DNA of 64,000 nucleotides from DDH964 sp963806685 (GCA_963806685.1 CAWDZB010000003.1:124001-188000), one strand, 5' to 3'. Numbered from the stretch's first letter, positions 15,601-24,117 are shown. Notes: a model not told the origin generated them from the letters alone. Made by a program: numbers and translations.

Positions 15601-16302
15601 TCCACTCTCAGTCCGTTCCGAGACCCTCCTTTTGAAAGGGGGATTGACTGGTCCTCGGCGTAAGATTTCCCCTGCCTGGGCGACCCACCCAAACCGGCGG
15701 GACGCGCCCCGCCAGGCGCCTCACTTTTTGTCCAGGCGGCGACAAAAAGTAAGTAAAAAACGCCTTCCCCTGCGGGGGGCATGCGGTCGGGAGGTTTTGG
15801 TGCCCAGGATCTCCCTCGCCGGCAACCGAATCCGCCGACGCTTCGTGGCGACGGTCGCGTCGCCGATCGCGGATCTCGGTCTGCCTGCGGCCATCCCTCC
15901 TGGTTCTGCGCAGTGAGAGGCATTAGGGGGTTAAAACCTGGTAGCGCCGGCGTTTGCAAAGAGCCTCGCAGCATGCCGGAACAACCACCACCTTCCGCAG
16001 ATGGAGCAAACGAAGGGGCGCCGCCCCCTGCCACAGCAAGGGAAGTTCGCAAGCTCCGCCCGTTGCGGCCCCATGCCGGCGGCAGCCCGGGCTCTTTTGG
16101 TTAGTTTTCTGAGCCGAATCAGATAAGTAACTCGTCCGGCGGGACGAGACCCGCCGACTTTAATTCCCCTTTGCCGCCCGGGGAAACCTCTTCAGCTGAG
16201 AATCCGATTCTGTTGCCCCCCTCTTGTCTTCCCTCCCCGGTTGTGCTCAAATATCGGCGGTGCAGCTGTGCGCCGAAATTCCTGCCCGGGGAGGGTTACG
16301 TC
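15601..16302. other. gene-poor stretch with interspersed-repeat character
   Basis: About 700 bp without a credible gene. ORFs on both strands have low-complexity Pro/Arg/Gly-rich translations and no ribosome binding sites. Visible structure: a 10-bp perfect inverted repeat ACTTTTTGTC/GACAAAAAGT (about 15723-15750), and a GC-rich palindrome GGCGGGACGCGCCCCGCC near 15690 echoed by CGGCGGGACGAGACCCGCCG near 16137-16158. Sequences of this style recur as unannotated intergenic copies in many proteobacteria; that is from memory, not a search. Confidence 0.5.
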
Positions 16303-17442
16303 ATGTCGTCAGCGCCAACTGACCGCGCCAAGCGGCTCGGTGAGACCGAGTTACAGCGCCAGGCTGATTATTTTTCCGACGGGTTCATCACCCGGCACCT
16401 CCTCGATGCCGTTCCCAACCTCCTGCTGATCCTCAACTCCCGACGACAGATCATCTATGCCAACTCCACCCTTTTCGAACTGGTGGGCGGCGGCAATGAC
16501 TGTTCCCTGCTTGGCCTGCGTCCCGGAGAAGCTATGCGTTGCGTTCACTCCGAACGGACTGCCGAGGGCTGCGGCGGCGCCGAAAACTGCCAGGCCTGCG
16601 GCATGCTCGACGCCGTGCTGGGAAGCCTTGACGGTTCCCGCGAGGTGCGGGAATGTCACCTCTCCCGCCAGCGGGGGGAACAGGTCGAGGCCCTCGACCT
16701 GCGGGTCTGGGCGACGCCCCTGCAATACCGGGAGGAATCCTTCACCATCTTCTCGATCACCGATATCAGCCATGAAAAACGGCGCCAGGCGCTGGAGCGA
16801 CTGTTTTTCCATGACGTCCTCAATCTCGTCGGGGGGATTCGCGGGTTCTCCGAGGTCCTTCTCGAACCGAACCTGGAGAATCCGGCGCCGCTGGTCACCC
16901 GTATTCGCGAGACCGCGGAGCGGGTCATCGACGAAATCCTCGCCCAGCGGACCCTGGCCGCGGCGGAGAACCGGGACCTGCAGCCCAATCCTGAAGCGGT
17001 AGCGGCCGGCAGCCTGGTCGAACAGGTCTGCGGAATCTACCGCTTCCACGAGGTCTGCCGAGAGCGGGAACTGCGCCGGGATGCCAGCGCCGACGGGGGT
17101 ATCCTGATCAGTGATGCAACGCTCCTCGGCCGGGTGCTCGGCAACATGGTGAAGAATGCTCTTGAGGCGACCCCGCTGGGCGGAGCGGTCACCGTGGGCA
17201 GTCGGGAGGCCGAGGGAGAGGTGGAGTTCTGGGTGCACAATCCCGGGACGATTCCCGATCCGGCGCGGCTGCAGATCTTCCAGCGCTCCTTCTCGACCCG
17301 CGGTGCGGGGCGCGGGCTGGGAACCTACAGCATGCGCCTGCTCAGCGAAGATTACCTCGGTGGTCGGGTTGGGTTCACTTCCACCGCAGCACAGGGAACG
17401 CGGTTCTTCGCCCGTTTTCCTCGCCGCTGGCCGGAACCCTGA
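16303..17442 (+). CDS. PAS-domain sensor histidine kinase (soluble)
   Basis: 379 residues. The N-terminal PAS domain (about 25-150, ITRHLLDAVPNLLLILNSRRQIIYANS) contains an insert with several Cys (CVHSERTAEGCGGAENCQACG), possibly binding a metal or sensing redox state. The phospho-acceptor region is FFHDVLNLVGGIRGF (an HD-x2-N type box), then an HATPase domain with an N-box (NMVKNALEAT) and a G-box (GRGLGTYSMRLL). No membrane segment is seen. GGGGAGG at 16288-16294 supports ATG 16303. No response regulator gene is adjacent. Confidence 0.85.
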   Translation: MSSAPTDRAKRLGETELQRQADYFSDGFITRHLLDAVPNLLLILNSRRQIIYANSTLFELVGGGNDCSLLGLRPGEAMRCVHSERTAEGCGGAENCQACGMLDAVLGSLDGSREVRECHLSRQRGEQVEALDLRVWATPLQYREESFTIFSITDISHEKRRQALERLFFHDVLNLVGGIRGFSEVLLEPNLENPAPLVTRIRETAERVIDEILAQRTLAAAENRDLQPNPEAVAAGSLVEQVCGIYRFHEVCRERELRRDASADGGILISDATLLGRVLGNMVKNALEATPLGGAVTVGSREAEGEVEFWVHNPGTIPDPARLQIFQRSFSTRGAGRGLGTYSMRLLSEDYLGGRVGFTSTAAQGTRFFARFPRRWPEP

Positions 17443-17448
17443 CCGAGA

Positions 17449-17595
17449 TCAGGACTTCTTCGGTTTTTCCTTCCCCTTGATCTTTTTCGGCTTGCAGGCA
17501 TGGTCCTTCTTGGAGGTCACCGCTCCGCACTTCTCGCAGCGAAAGTTTCCCGGTTTGGCTTTGCTCTCCGTCTTTCCTTTCAGACAACTTCCCAT
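17449..17595 (-). CDS. tiny Lys-rich zinc-ribbon-like protein (48 aa)
   Basis: A 48-residue ORF: it begins MGSCLKGKTESKAKP and contains RCEKCGAV then KKDHACK, a C-x2-C...H-x-C arrangement able to bind one zinc; the tail is almost all Lys and Pro. A strong GGAGGAG stands 4 nt before the ATG at 17595. It is convergent with the histidine kinase, ending 6 bp from its stop. Small proteins of this type are familiar from Geobacter-like genomes but have no known function; nucleic-acid binding is a guess from charge. Confidence 0.75.
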   Translation of the reverse strand: MGSCLKGKTESKAKPGNFRCEKCGAVTSKKDHACKPKKIKGKEKPKKS

Positions 17596-17823
17596 CACGC
17601 TCCTCCTTTTTACACCTGACAATTTGCCCTGCAGGATGTTTTTGCCGCTCTCGCAAGCATCGTCGCTGCGCTTTCCCTAATTCTAGCGCAGCCGGCTGGG
17701 TTGGCGACTGCCCTGTCAAGACAGGGGCAAAGGCCCTGATCGAGATTGAAACCATGGTCAAGGTATGGTTTTCATGTGCTTTTTTCCTCGCCAACGAGGC
17801 GGGTACAGGAAAGGAACAGTATC

Positions 17824-18331
17824 ATGACCATATTCGAATTTGCCCAAAGCGTGGAAGGCTGCGGCGAGGAAACCTCTCTCCGGCGCCAAGAATTCAGACC
17901 GGCCAGGCGTGAAACGCATTCTCGACGGCGGGGCCGACGATGAACTGGCGCTGGCAGCCAAAATAGATGAATTGCGTACCGGATTGGGAGCCTCGGCGGG
18001 GCTTGAAGTCGTCGCGCCGGAGCGCCTTGGCAAGGAAATGACCGAACTGACCCAAGTGTTGACGGCCGCCCGGGTCAATTCCGATGTCGAGGCGTTCGAT
18101 CTCGCGGCTGGTTACGAGGAACAGGTCTGTCAACTCTTCCTCGGCGCCGCAGCGCAGGAGACCAATCCGGAAAACGCTTCCCTGCTGCGCCGGATCGGTG
18201 CCCTGGAGTGTCGGGAAGCCGAGGAACTGCGCCAGGCCCGCGATTTTATCAATGCCCCAAACGAATTTTTGGCCTGGGGGGGATTCAGCAATCTCGAGGA
18301 ATTTCATAACTTCGGGCGAGACGTGGATTGA
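17824..18331 (+). pseudogene. ferritin-like/rubrerythrin-type protein, frameshifted and lacking metal ligands
   Basis: The product starts MTIFEFAQSVEGCGEE in one frame (ATG 17824, AAGGAA upstream) and continues in the next frame with DRPGVKRILDGGADDEL, to FLAWGGFSNLEEFHNFG at the end. This is the outline of the small ferritin-like diiron proteins. The shift falls between about 17862 and 17890. The positions where E-x2-H ligand pairs are expected read DDELALA and ECREAEE, with no His, so the diiron site is already degraded. Either the gene is decaying or a sequencing error adds to a divergent family member. Confidence 0.7.
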
Positions 18332-18446
18332 GGTGCAACGAGCCGTGGCAGAGAGCGAATAAAAAAGTTATTTCATTTTGATTAAAAACAGGTAATAATG
18401 TGTTATGAGGTTGTTGGCAAAGAAACCAGGAAAGGGGGAAGAGGCC

Positions 18447-18623
18447 ATGGCACGGAAACTTCAGGAAGCCCATTGGGGAGGGAAGCTTTACGACCTGGCG
18501 GCAGGCAGCTGGGTGTTGGTCTTGTTGCTGGCAGCGGGGATCGTGGCGTTAGTGACGGCCGTTCTCGTGGCGTGGCCGGCGATTGCTTATATTGCCAGTC
18601 ACCATTTTGGCATCGGCGGCTGA
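18447..18623 (+). CDS. small single-pass membrane protein (58 aa)
   Basis: Begins MARKLQEAHWGGKLYDLA, followed by about 28 hydrophobic residues (WVLVLLLAAGIVALVTAV and on) and a short polar end. An AAAGGGGGAAGAGG stretch precedes ATG 18447; an earlier in-frame ATG at 18405 lacks one. A terminator follows directly, so it is a stand-alone unit. No family is recognised. It could be a membrane-stress peptide or a subunit of a larger complex; neither is supported by context. Confidence 0.6.
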   Translation: MARKLQEAHWGGKLYDLAAGSWVLVLLLAAGIVALVTAVLVAWPAIAYIASHHFGIGG

Positions 18624-18645
18624 ACAAGCTACCAAACGAAGGATT

Positions 18646-18677
18646 AAAGGCAGCCCGGAGGGTTGCCTTTTCTTTTT
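18646..18677 (+). terminator. Rho-independent terminator after the 58-aa gene
   Basis: AAAGGCAGCCC pairs with GGGTTGCCTTT (one G-T pair) around a 3-nt loop, followed by TCTTTTT. Confidence 0.8.
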
Positions 18678-18689
18678 GCTGCTCCGGTG

Positions 18690-18950
18690 TCAACGACCAC
18701 GGTGCCGGAAAGCGGCGGGCTTTCCGGATGCGGAAAGCCTAACCAAACCCACGCCAATCCCGATGGCTTCAGGTCCATAGCGGCACGGCTGAAAGAACTC
18801 CGACAACCGTCTGCAATGGTTACATCTGGCCCGGGCAACGCCTCCACTCTCGGTGGGGATGCCGCCCGGGCAGTCGTTTCCCTGGGTTCAGGAAGGCTTT
18901 GCGAAGATAGCGGGCGCGACACCATAGGTGCCGCTGGATGGTGTGCCACC
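18690..18950. other. intergenic stretch with hairpins, no gene seen
   Basis: About 260 bp between two terminating genes. It holds an 8-bp arm hairpin GCCCGGGC (18829-18836 and 18864-18871) with an inner CCAC/GGTG stem, and a GGAAAGC/GCTTTCC hairpin near 18710. No known RNA family could be matched by eye. ORFs crossing it on either strand lack ribosome binding sites. Confidence 0.4.
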
Positions 18951-19436
18951 TCAGGGGAGGGGAACGATGAAGACCGGGCGCCGGGTTTTGCGCAGGACCT
19001 TCTCGGCGACGCTGCCCAGAAAGGAGTACTCCATGGCGCCCTTGCCATGGGTCCCCATGACGATGACGTCGATCTGCAGACGGTCGGCGGTCTGCAGGAT
19101 TCTGGCGACGGGATTGCCGTGCAGGACATCGACGGAGGTCACCCGTTCCAGGTCCTCCGGGTGGTCGGCCAGCTCGTCCTCGGCGAACTTTTTCAGGCGC
19201 TCCCGGATCTCCTGGCGGGCCTCCTCCTCGTGCTGGGTGTCGAATTTATCCAGGCTCCCCTTGAGCATCATGGCCGAGATGTAGCTACGCATGGAGGGAT
19301 CGACCTCAGGCACCACGTGCAGCAGGTGAATGTTGGCTTTGTTGCGGCGGGCCATCATCACGGCATGCTTGAAGGCCTGGACGGCATTGGGGGTGAGGTC
19401 GGTGGCGACCAGGATATCTTTGTAGTTCGGCAGCAT
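18951..19436 (-). CDS. universal stress protein (UspA family), canonical
   Basis: 161 residues, one Usp domain. The ATP motif is intact: VMGTHGKGAMEYSFLGSVAEK matches G-x2-G-x9-G-S. It starts MLPNYKDILVATDLTPNA and ends RPVFIVPLP. GAGGAG precedes the ATG. It likely binds ATP and acts in stress or persistence physiology as a cytoplasmic dimer. It sits immediately downstream, in transcription sense, of the region that follows the TRAP operon terminator and has its own 60-bp upstream spacer. Confidence 0.93.
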   Translation of the reverse strand: MLPNYKDILVATDLTPNAVQAFKHAVMMARRNKANIHLLHVVPEVDPSMRSYISAMMLKGSLDKFDTQHEEEARQEIRERLKKFAEDELADHPEDLERVTSVDVLHGNPVARILQTADRLQIDVIVMGTHGKGAMEYSFLGSVAEKVLRKTRRPVFIVPLP

Positions 19437-19522
19437 GACAAACTCCTCGCAAACGTAACGTGTTGAAACTCCCTAGTTGAAGTTTCGCTGCTTACCGCCC
19501 CGCCGGGAGGCAGCTGTCAGGG

Positions 19523-19563
19523 AAAAAGACGAAAGGGAGGCGCCATGCCTCCCTTTCGTCTTT
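19523..19563 (-). terminator. Rho-independent terminator of the TRAP operon
   Basis: A perfect 17-bp stem AAAGACGAAAGGGAGGC/GCCTCCCTTTCGTCTTT with a 5-nt loop; on the minus strand it is followed by T residues (complement of the A-run at 19523-19527). It lies 17 bp after dctP. Confidence 0.9.
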
Positions 19564-19579
19564 CTGTGCACGATTGGGA

Positions 19580-20563
19580 TTATTTCCCGGCAGCAATGGC
19601 TTCGTCGATCAGGTCCTTGCCGATGACGTCGTAGAACTTGGGATAAATGGTCATCATCTTGGCCTGCCACGCCTTGCGCTGCTCCGGGGTCAGTTCGTGG
19701 ACGGTGGTCTTGCCCGAGGCCTCGACCTTGGCCAGATATTCCTTGTCCATCTTCAGGGCGAGATCGTCACCGTACTTAGTCGCTTCCTTCATCGCCTGGG
19801 TGATCAGGGCTCTTTGCTGGTCATTGAGCTTGTTCCAGAAGATCTTGTTGGTGACCACCAGGTAGCCGAGGTAGCCGTGGTTGGAGAGGGTCAGGTCCGA
19901 CTGCACCTCGTAGAACTTTTTGGTGTAGAAGTTGGAGAGCGGGTTCTCGCAGGCGTCGACCACCCCCTGCTGCAGGGCGCTGTAAACTTCCGAGAAGGGG
20001 AGCACCTGGGGATTGGCGTCGACCGCCTTGAACTGGGCCTCGAGCACCTTGGACGACATGATGCGGAATTTCAGGCCTTCGGCGTCGGCCGGGGTCAACA
20101 GTGGCTTGTTGGCGGAAAGCTCCTTGAAGCCGTTATCCCAGAACGCCAGTCCGACCAACCCTTTTTGCCCGACGGTGGCGAGCATCTTCTGGCCGACCGG
20201 GCCTTCGAGCACCCGGTGAAGATGGTCGGCGTCGTTGAACAGGAACGGCAGGTCGACCAACTGCAGCGAGGGGGCGAACTTGGTGAACTTGGAAAAGCTC
20301 GGCGCCGCCATCTGCACGGCGTTGGTCATCAGCGGGGTCATGACATCCTTGTCGTCGAAGAGGGACGAGTTGGGATAGACCTCGACCTTGATTTCGCCGT
20401 TGGAGCGTTCCTCGACCAGCTTTTTAAAGTACTCGGCGGCCTGGCCTTTGGGGGTGTCGACGGCAACGACGTGGCTGAACTTGATGACGATGGGGCTGGC
20501 GAAGGCGGGGGCCGCCACCAGCGCTGCGATCAACAGACCTGCGAGAAAACCGACCTTGCGCAT
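19580..20563 (-). CDS. dctP: TRAP transporter substrate-binding protein, DctP family
   Basis: 327 residues with a signal peptide (MRKVGFLAGLLIAALVAAPAFA). The periplasmic solute receptor delivers an organic acid to the DctQM permease. Family landmarks are IKFSHVVAVDTPKGQAAEYFKKLVEERSNG, LKFRIMSS with the carboxylate-binding Arg, and VYSALQQGVVDACENPLSNFY. Probable ligands are C4-dicarboxylates or related acids; the exact ligand is not readable. It is last in the operon, 105 bp after dctM. Confidence 0.93.
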   Translation of the reverse strand: MRKVGFLAGLLIAALVAAPAFASPIVIKFSHVVAVDTPKGQAAEYFKKLVEERSNGEIKVEVYPNSSLFDDKDVMTPLMTNAVQMAAPSFSKFTKFAPSLQLVDLPFLFNDADHLHRVLEGPVGQKMLATVGQKGLVGLAFWDNGFKELSANKPLLTPADAEGLKFRIMSSKVLEAQFKAVDANPQVLPFSEVYSALQQGVVDACENPLSNFYTKKFYEVQSDLTLSNHGYLGYLVVTNKIFWNKLNDQQRALITQAMKEATKYGDDLALKMDKEYLAKVEASGKTTVHELTPEQRKAWQAKMMTIYPKFYDVIGKDLIDEAIAAGK

Positions 20564-20668
20564 ACTTTTGTCCTCCTAACGGTTGGGGGGCGCTACCGGC
20601 TGGTGCTTCTTTTGACCGGCCGGCATGAATATACGCCCGTGTTTGATGGTTCGATCGGGGCCGTTCCC

Positions 20669-21952
20669 CTAGCTGCCGTACATCAGGTTCGGCAGCCACA
20701 GGGAAATGGCCGGGATATAGGTCAGAATTATGAGCCCGATCAGCAGGGCGAAGAACCAGGGGAGGGAAGCCTTGACCACCTCACCCAGGCTCAGACCCGA
20801 GATGCCACTGGCGACGAACAGATTGAGGCCGACCGGCGGGGTGAGCATGCCGATCTCCATGTTGACGGTGACGATGACCCCAAGATGGATCGGGTCGATG
20901 CCGAGCTGCATCGCCACCGGGAAGATCAGCGGGGCGATGATCATGATCAGGCTCGACGGCTCCATGAAATTGCCGGCCAACAGCAGCAGCAGGTTGACGA
21001 AGACCAGGAACATGTACTTGTTGAGGTGCATGCCGGTGATCAGGCCGGCCAGGTCCTGGGGAATCTGCTGAATGGTCAGCAGGTAGGCGAAGACCATGGC
21101 GTTGGCGATGATGAACATGATCATCGCCGCGGTCGAGGCGGAGGCCTTGATGACCTCGGGAATCTGTTTCCAGGAGAGGTCCTTGTAGATGAACTTGACG
21201 ACGAAGAAACCGTAAACGGCAGAGACCGCAGCCGCCTCGGTCGGGGTGAAGAGCCCACCGTAGATGCCGCCGATGATAATGACGACGACCGCCAGTCCCC
21301 AGGACGCATCCTTGAAGGAATCCCAGATTTCCTTGCCGGAAGCGCGCTGGGTCTTGCGGAATCCGGCGCGCCGGGCGGCGAGATAGGTCACCAGCATCAG
21401 GACGCCGCCGAGGAAAATTCCCGGAATCACACCGGCCATGAACAGACGGCCAATCGACTGATCGACGGTGACGCCGTAGACGATGAGAACGATCGACGGT
21501 GGGATGAGGATGCCCAGCGAACCGGAACAAACAATGGAACCAACGGAAAAGGCACTGCTGTAGCCGTCCTCCTTGATAGCGCCCATCATGATCGAGCCGA
21601 TGGCCGCCACCGTGGCCGGCGAGGAGCCACTGACCGCGGCGAAGATGATGCAGGCGAAGATCGCCGACATCGGCAGGCCGCCGGGAAGGTGGCCGACCAG
21701 GGAGCGGGCGAAGCGGATGATGCGCTTCGCTGCCCCGCCCTGAGAGAGAAAATTGCCGGCGAGAACGAAGAGCGGGATCGCCATCAGGGCGAACTTATCC
21801 AGCGAAGTGAACATCTGCTGGGCGATGACCAGGGTCGGCTGGTCGGTGAAGAGCAGCAGGATGGCCGTGGTCGACAGGCCCAGGGCGACAGCGATTGGCA
21901 CCCCGATGAGGAGCAGGCCGAAGAGGAAGACGAAGAGAAGTAGGGTAGCCAT
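20669..21952 (-). CDS. dctM: TRAP transporter large permease subunit, DctM family
   Basis: 427 residues, about 12 hydrophobic segments, inner-membrane ion-coupled channel subunit. Landmarks are the N-terminal GVPIAVALGLSTTAILLL, PLFVLAGNFLSQGG, AAVSGSSPATVAAIGSIM and the C-terminal LTPPVGLNLFVASGISG. It begins 2 nt after the dctQ stop, with GAAGGAG lying inside the end of dctQ, so translation is probably coupled. Confidence 0.95.
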   Translation of the reverse strand: MATLLLFVFLFGLLLIGVPIAVALGLSTTAILLLFTDQPTLVIAQQMFTSLDKFALMAIPLFVLAGNFLSQGGAAKRIIRFARSLVGHLPGGLPMSAIFACIIFAAVSGSSPATVAAIGSIMMGAIKEDGYSSAFSVGSIVCSGSLGILIPPSIVLIVYGVTVDQSIGRLFMAGVIPGIFLGGVLMLVTYLAARRAGFRKTQRASGKEIWDSFKDASWGLAVVVIIIGGIYGGLFTPTEAAAVSAVYGFFVVKFIYKDLSWKQIPEVIKASASTAAMIMFIIANAMVFAYLLTIQQIPQDLAGLITGMHLNKYMFLVFVNLLLLLAGNFMEPSSLIMIIAPLIFPVAMQLGIDPIHLGVIVTVNMEIGMLTPPVGLNLFVASGISGLSLGEVVKASLPWFFALLIGLIILTYIPAISLWLPNLMYGS

Positions 21953-21954
21953 TG

Positions 21955-22470
21955 TTATTGATGCTCCTTCATGACCATGTCGTAGCTGAATTCATCGCCG
22001 GGGACCTTCAGGGTCTTGATCAGTTTGAGCAAGACCTGGTAGGAGGCGATCGACATCGCGATCGGTACGCAGAGGTAGATGATCCAGTAGGAGATTTCCA
22101 GGTCGACGGAAACCATCCCCATCATGTGGTTGAAGACCACGAAGTCATAGCCCCAGAAGATCAGGCAGATCAGGTAGCCGAGGATGATGGTCAGGCTGAA
22201 GGAGAGGACCCACTTGGCGACCCGCGGTTTGAGTTTCTGGATGAGGATGGTCACCCCGAGATGCATGCCGATCTTGAAGCCGTAGGCGGCGCCAAACAGG
22301 GCGGACCAGATGAAGAGGTAGGAGGTCGCCTCTCCCGCCCAGGTCAGCGACATGTTGAAGCAGTAGCGCAGCACCACGTTGACGAAGGCCACCAGTGTCG
22401 CCATGGACATGGTCACGGTCATCACCGCGGTACTGAAGATTTCGAGGTAGCGGTCGAGTTTTTCAAACAT
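21955..22470 (-). CDS. dctQ: TRAP transporter small permease subunit, DctQ family
   Basis: 171 residues, four hydrophobic segments. LRYCFNMSLTWAGEATSYLFIW is the family signature region. First gene of a Q-M-P operon, whereas the common order is P-Q-M; placing the abundant binding protein last makes it most sensitive to polarity. Upstream lies a 550-bp control region shared with the divergent ispE. Confidence 0.92.
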   Translation of the reverse strand: MFEKLDRYLEIFSTAVMTVTMSMATLVAFVNVVLRYCFNMSLTWAGEATSYLFIWSALFGAAYGFKIGMHLGVTILIQKLKPRVAKWVLSFSLTIILGYLICLIFWGYDFVVFNHMMGMVSVDLEISYWIIYLCVPIAMSIASYQVLLKLIKTLKVPGDEFSYDMVMKEHQ

Positions 22471-23022
22471 GATTTGCTTCCCGTCCTGAAATTAGGGGTT
22501 TTTCCCATCCACGCCGGTGTCTCTTGTGGCCGGTCCTTGCCTGCTGGCCCCGCGGTAACTCTGGAATCCGTTTCAGCCCGACGCCGGGGTTGGTTTCCCG
22601 GGATGGTTCAAGAATCGTCGGTAGTTTGTGGAGAGAGTTGAATGGATAAAATGGAACGGTATTTTACTTTCCGGTAAGGCCTGGGATACGCAAAGACGAT
22701 GCCATGAATAAAATACCGTTTTCGAGATTCTCGGAAATTCCTCAAAATCAACGATCTCAGGGTGTTGCAGGTTTCCAGCAGAAAACTTCCCGTCGTTTGG
22801 CCGGTTGGAAATTGGCCCTATCTGGCCAATATTGGCCATCCCCTCGATCCTGGCCCGCAGGGCCCTTCCGGCCAGGCGGTCAGTTGGGTTGAATATAAAA
22901 GCTGGGCAGGGAATCCAGAGCTCCGTCGCCGGGGAAGTTCTTGACAATTGCCGCCGGGTTTTTGATGATATCCATCCGGCTGTGCCGATATCCGGCAAGG
23001 GCAGCTTTTTCGGGAGTTTTCA
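22471..23022. promoter_or_regulatory. divergent control region between dctQMP and ispE
   Basis: Contains a perfect 12-bp inverted repeat AACGGTATTTTA (22655-22666) and TAAAATACCGTT (22709-22720), 42 bp apart. It also has four TTGGCC-like words clustered at about 22797-22838, including the 16-bp palindrome TGGCCAATATTGGCCA (22823-22838). No convincing sigma-54 site was found. The regulator is unknown; ORFs crossing the region lack ribosome binding sites. Confidence 0.5.
22941..22969 (+). promoter_or_regulatory. candidate sigma-70 promoter of ispE
   Basis: TTGACA (22941-22946), 17-nt spacer, GATGAT (22964-22969), 54 nt before the ispE start. The -10 hexamer GATGAT is the same as in the promoter proposed at 706-735. 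Confidence 0.55.
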
Positions 23023-23886
23023 ATGCGGGAAGTGTTTCTGGCCCCGGCCAAGATCAACCTCTGCCTCCATGTCCTCGGCAAGCGCCCCGATGGCTATCAT
23101 GAGTTGCTGATGCTCATGCAGCGGGTCAGCCTTTTCGATCGGGTCGAGATCGCTCTGGCTCCGGCCCGGGAAACATTGGTCCATTGCGCAGGGGTCGCGC
23201 TGGCCTCCGGGGAGGAAAATATCGCCGCCCGTGCCGCCCGGCTGCTGCTGAAGAAGGCGGGTCTGATGCGACAGGTGTCGATCACCATCGACAAGCAGAT
23301 TCCGGTCGCTGCCGGTCTCGGGGGCGGGTCGTCGGATGCGGGGGCGGTACTGCTCGGCCTCAACCGGATGCTCGGTTTGGGGGCCACCAATGAGGAATTG
23401 CGGAACCTGGGCCGGGAGCTCGGCGCCGACGTGCCGTTCTTTGTTTTCGAGCGTCAGGCCTGGGCCGCCGGTATCGGGGAAATTCTCGAGCCGGTCCCTG
23501 CGCTGCCACGGGTTTCCTATCTGCTGGTCAACCCCGGGGTGGCCGTTTCCACCGCCTGGGTTTATGGAAATTTAGGGTTGACACCCCCCGGCGATATGGC
23601 TAAACTGCGCCAGTTTCCCAAGACGCCAGAGGAACTCGTGCGCCTGCTCCACAACGATCTGGAAAAGGTGACGGTTGGCCGTTTTCCGGAACTGGTCGCC
23701 ATCAAGACCCGCCTGCTGGATCTTGGGGCAGCGGGAGCGCTGATGAGCGGCAGCGGGCCTACTCTTTTCGGGGTTTTTGTCGACCACGGCGCGGCGCAAC
23801 GGGCGCGACAGGAGCTGCAGGACGTTACCGGCTGGCGGGTTTACCTGGTAGAGCCGCTGGACGATGGCCCGGCTCGGTGCGGATAG
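23023..23886 (+). CDS. ispE: 4-diphosphocytidyl-2-C-methyl-D-erythritol kinase
   Basis: 287 residues, GHMP kinase fold. Phosphorylates CDP-ME in the non-mevalonate isoprenoid pathway. The N-terminal APAKINLCLHVLGKRPDGYHEL and the ATP loop PVAAGLGGGSSDAG (about residues 90-103) are diagnostic, as is the C-terminal MSGSGPTLFGVF. A tRNA gene follows 10 bp after the stop and then prs, a linkage common in these bacteria. Confidence 0.96.
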   Translation: MREVFLAPAKINLCLHVLGKRPDGYHELLMLMQRVSLFDRVEIALAPARETLVHCAGVALASGEENIAARAARLLLKKAGLMRQVSITIDKQIPVAAGLGGGSSDAGAVLLGLNRMLGLGATNEELRNLGRELGADVPFFVFERQAWAAGIGEILEPVPALPRVSYLLVNPGVAVSTAWVYGNLGLTPPGDMAKLRQFPKTPEELVRLLHNDLEKVTVGRFPELVAIKTRLLDLGAAGALMSGSGPTLFGVFVDHGAAQRARQELQDVTGWRVYLVEPLDDGPARCG

Positions 23887-23896
23887 GCAGGTATTT

Positions 23897-23971
23897 TGGG
23901 GCGTCGCCAAGCGGCAAGGCACCGGATTTTGATTCCGGCATTCCCAGGTTCGAATCCTGGCGCCCCAGCCA
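23897..23971 (+). tRNA. tRNA-Gln (anticodon TTG)
   Basis: 75 nt with encoded CCA. Acceptor TGGGGCG (23897-23903) pairs with CGCCCCA (23961-23967), discriminator G. The anticodon stem CCGGA-TTTTGAT-TCCGG carries TTG, and the T-arm CCAGG-TTCGAAT-CCTGG is intact. The U1-A72 pair is usual for glutamine tRNAs. Confidence 0.97.
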
Positions 23972-24117
23972 TTTAAAGGCAGGAATCGCCCTCGCGGGGT
24001 TCGCGTTCCCGGGAGGGGTTGGACGCAATCTGCAAACTCCAGAACCTCCCCCTTCAGGTTAGGTCATGGGCGTTCCATGGCCTACAAGTTTTTCGTGTGC
24101 TACACCCAGGAGTCGTG

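Noticed and set aside
15447..16052. 201-codon open frame on the minus strand
   Set aside because: It runs from the end of the Lon-like gene into the repeat-like stretch. The translation is Pro/Gly/Arg-rich and has the look of the widespread mis-annotated repeat.
19574..21943. 789-codon open frame on the plus strand
   Set aside because: It is antisense to dctM and dctP, whose products are unmistakable. The translation is low-complexity, rich in D, E, H, G and R, as expected of a shadow in GC-rich DNA.
22573..22998. 141-codon open frame in the dctQ/ispE control region
   Set aside because: No ribosome binding site, overlaps the promoter and operator-like palindromes, no family resemblance.
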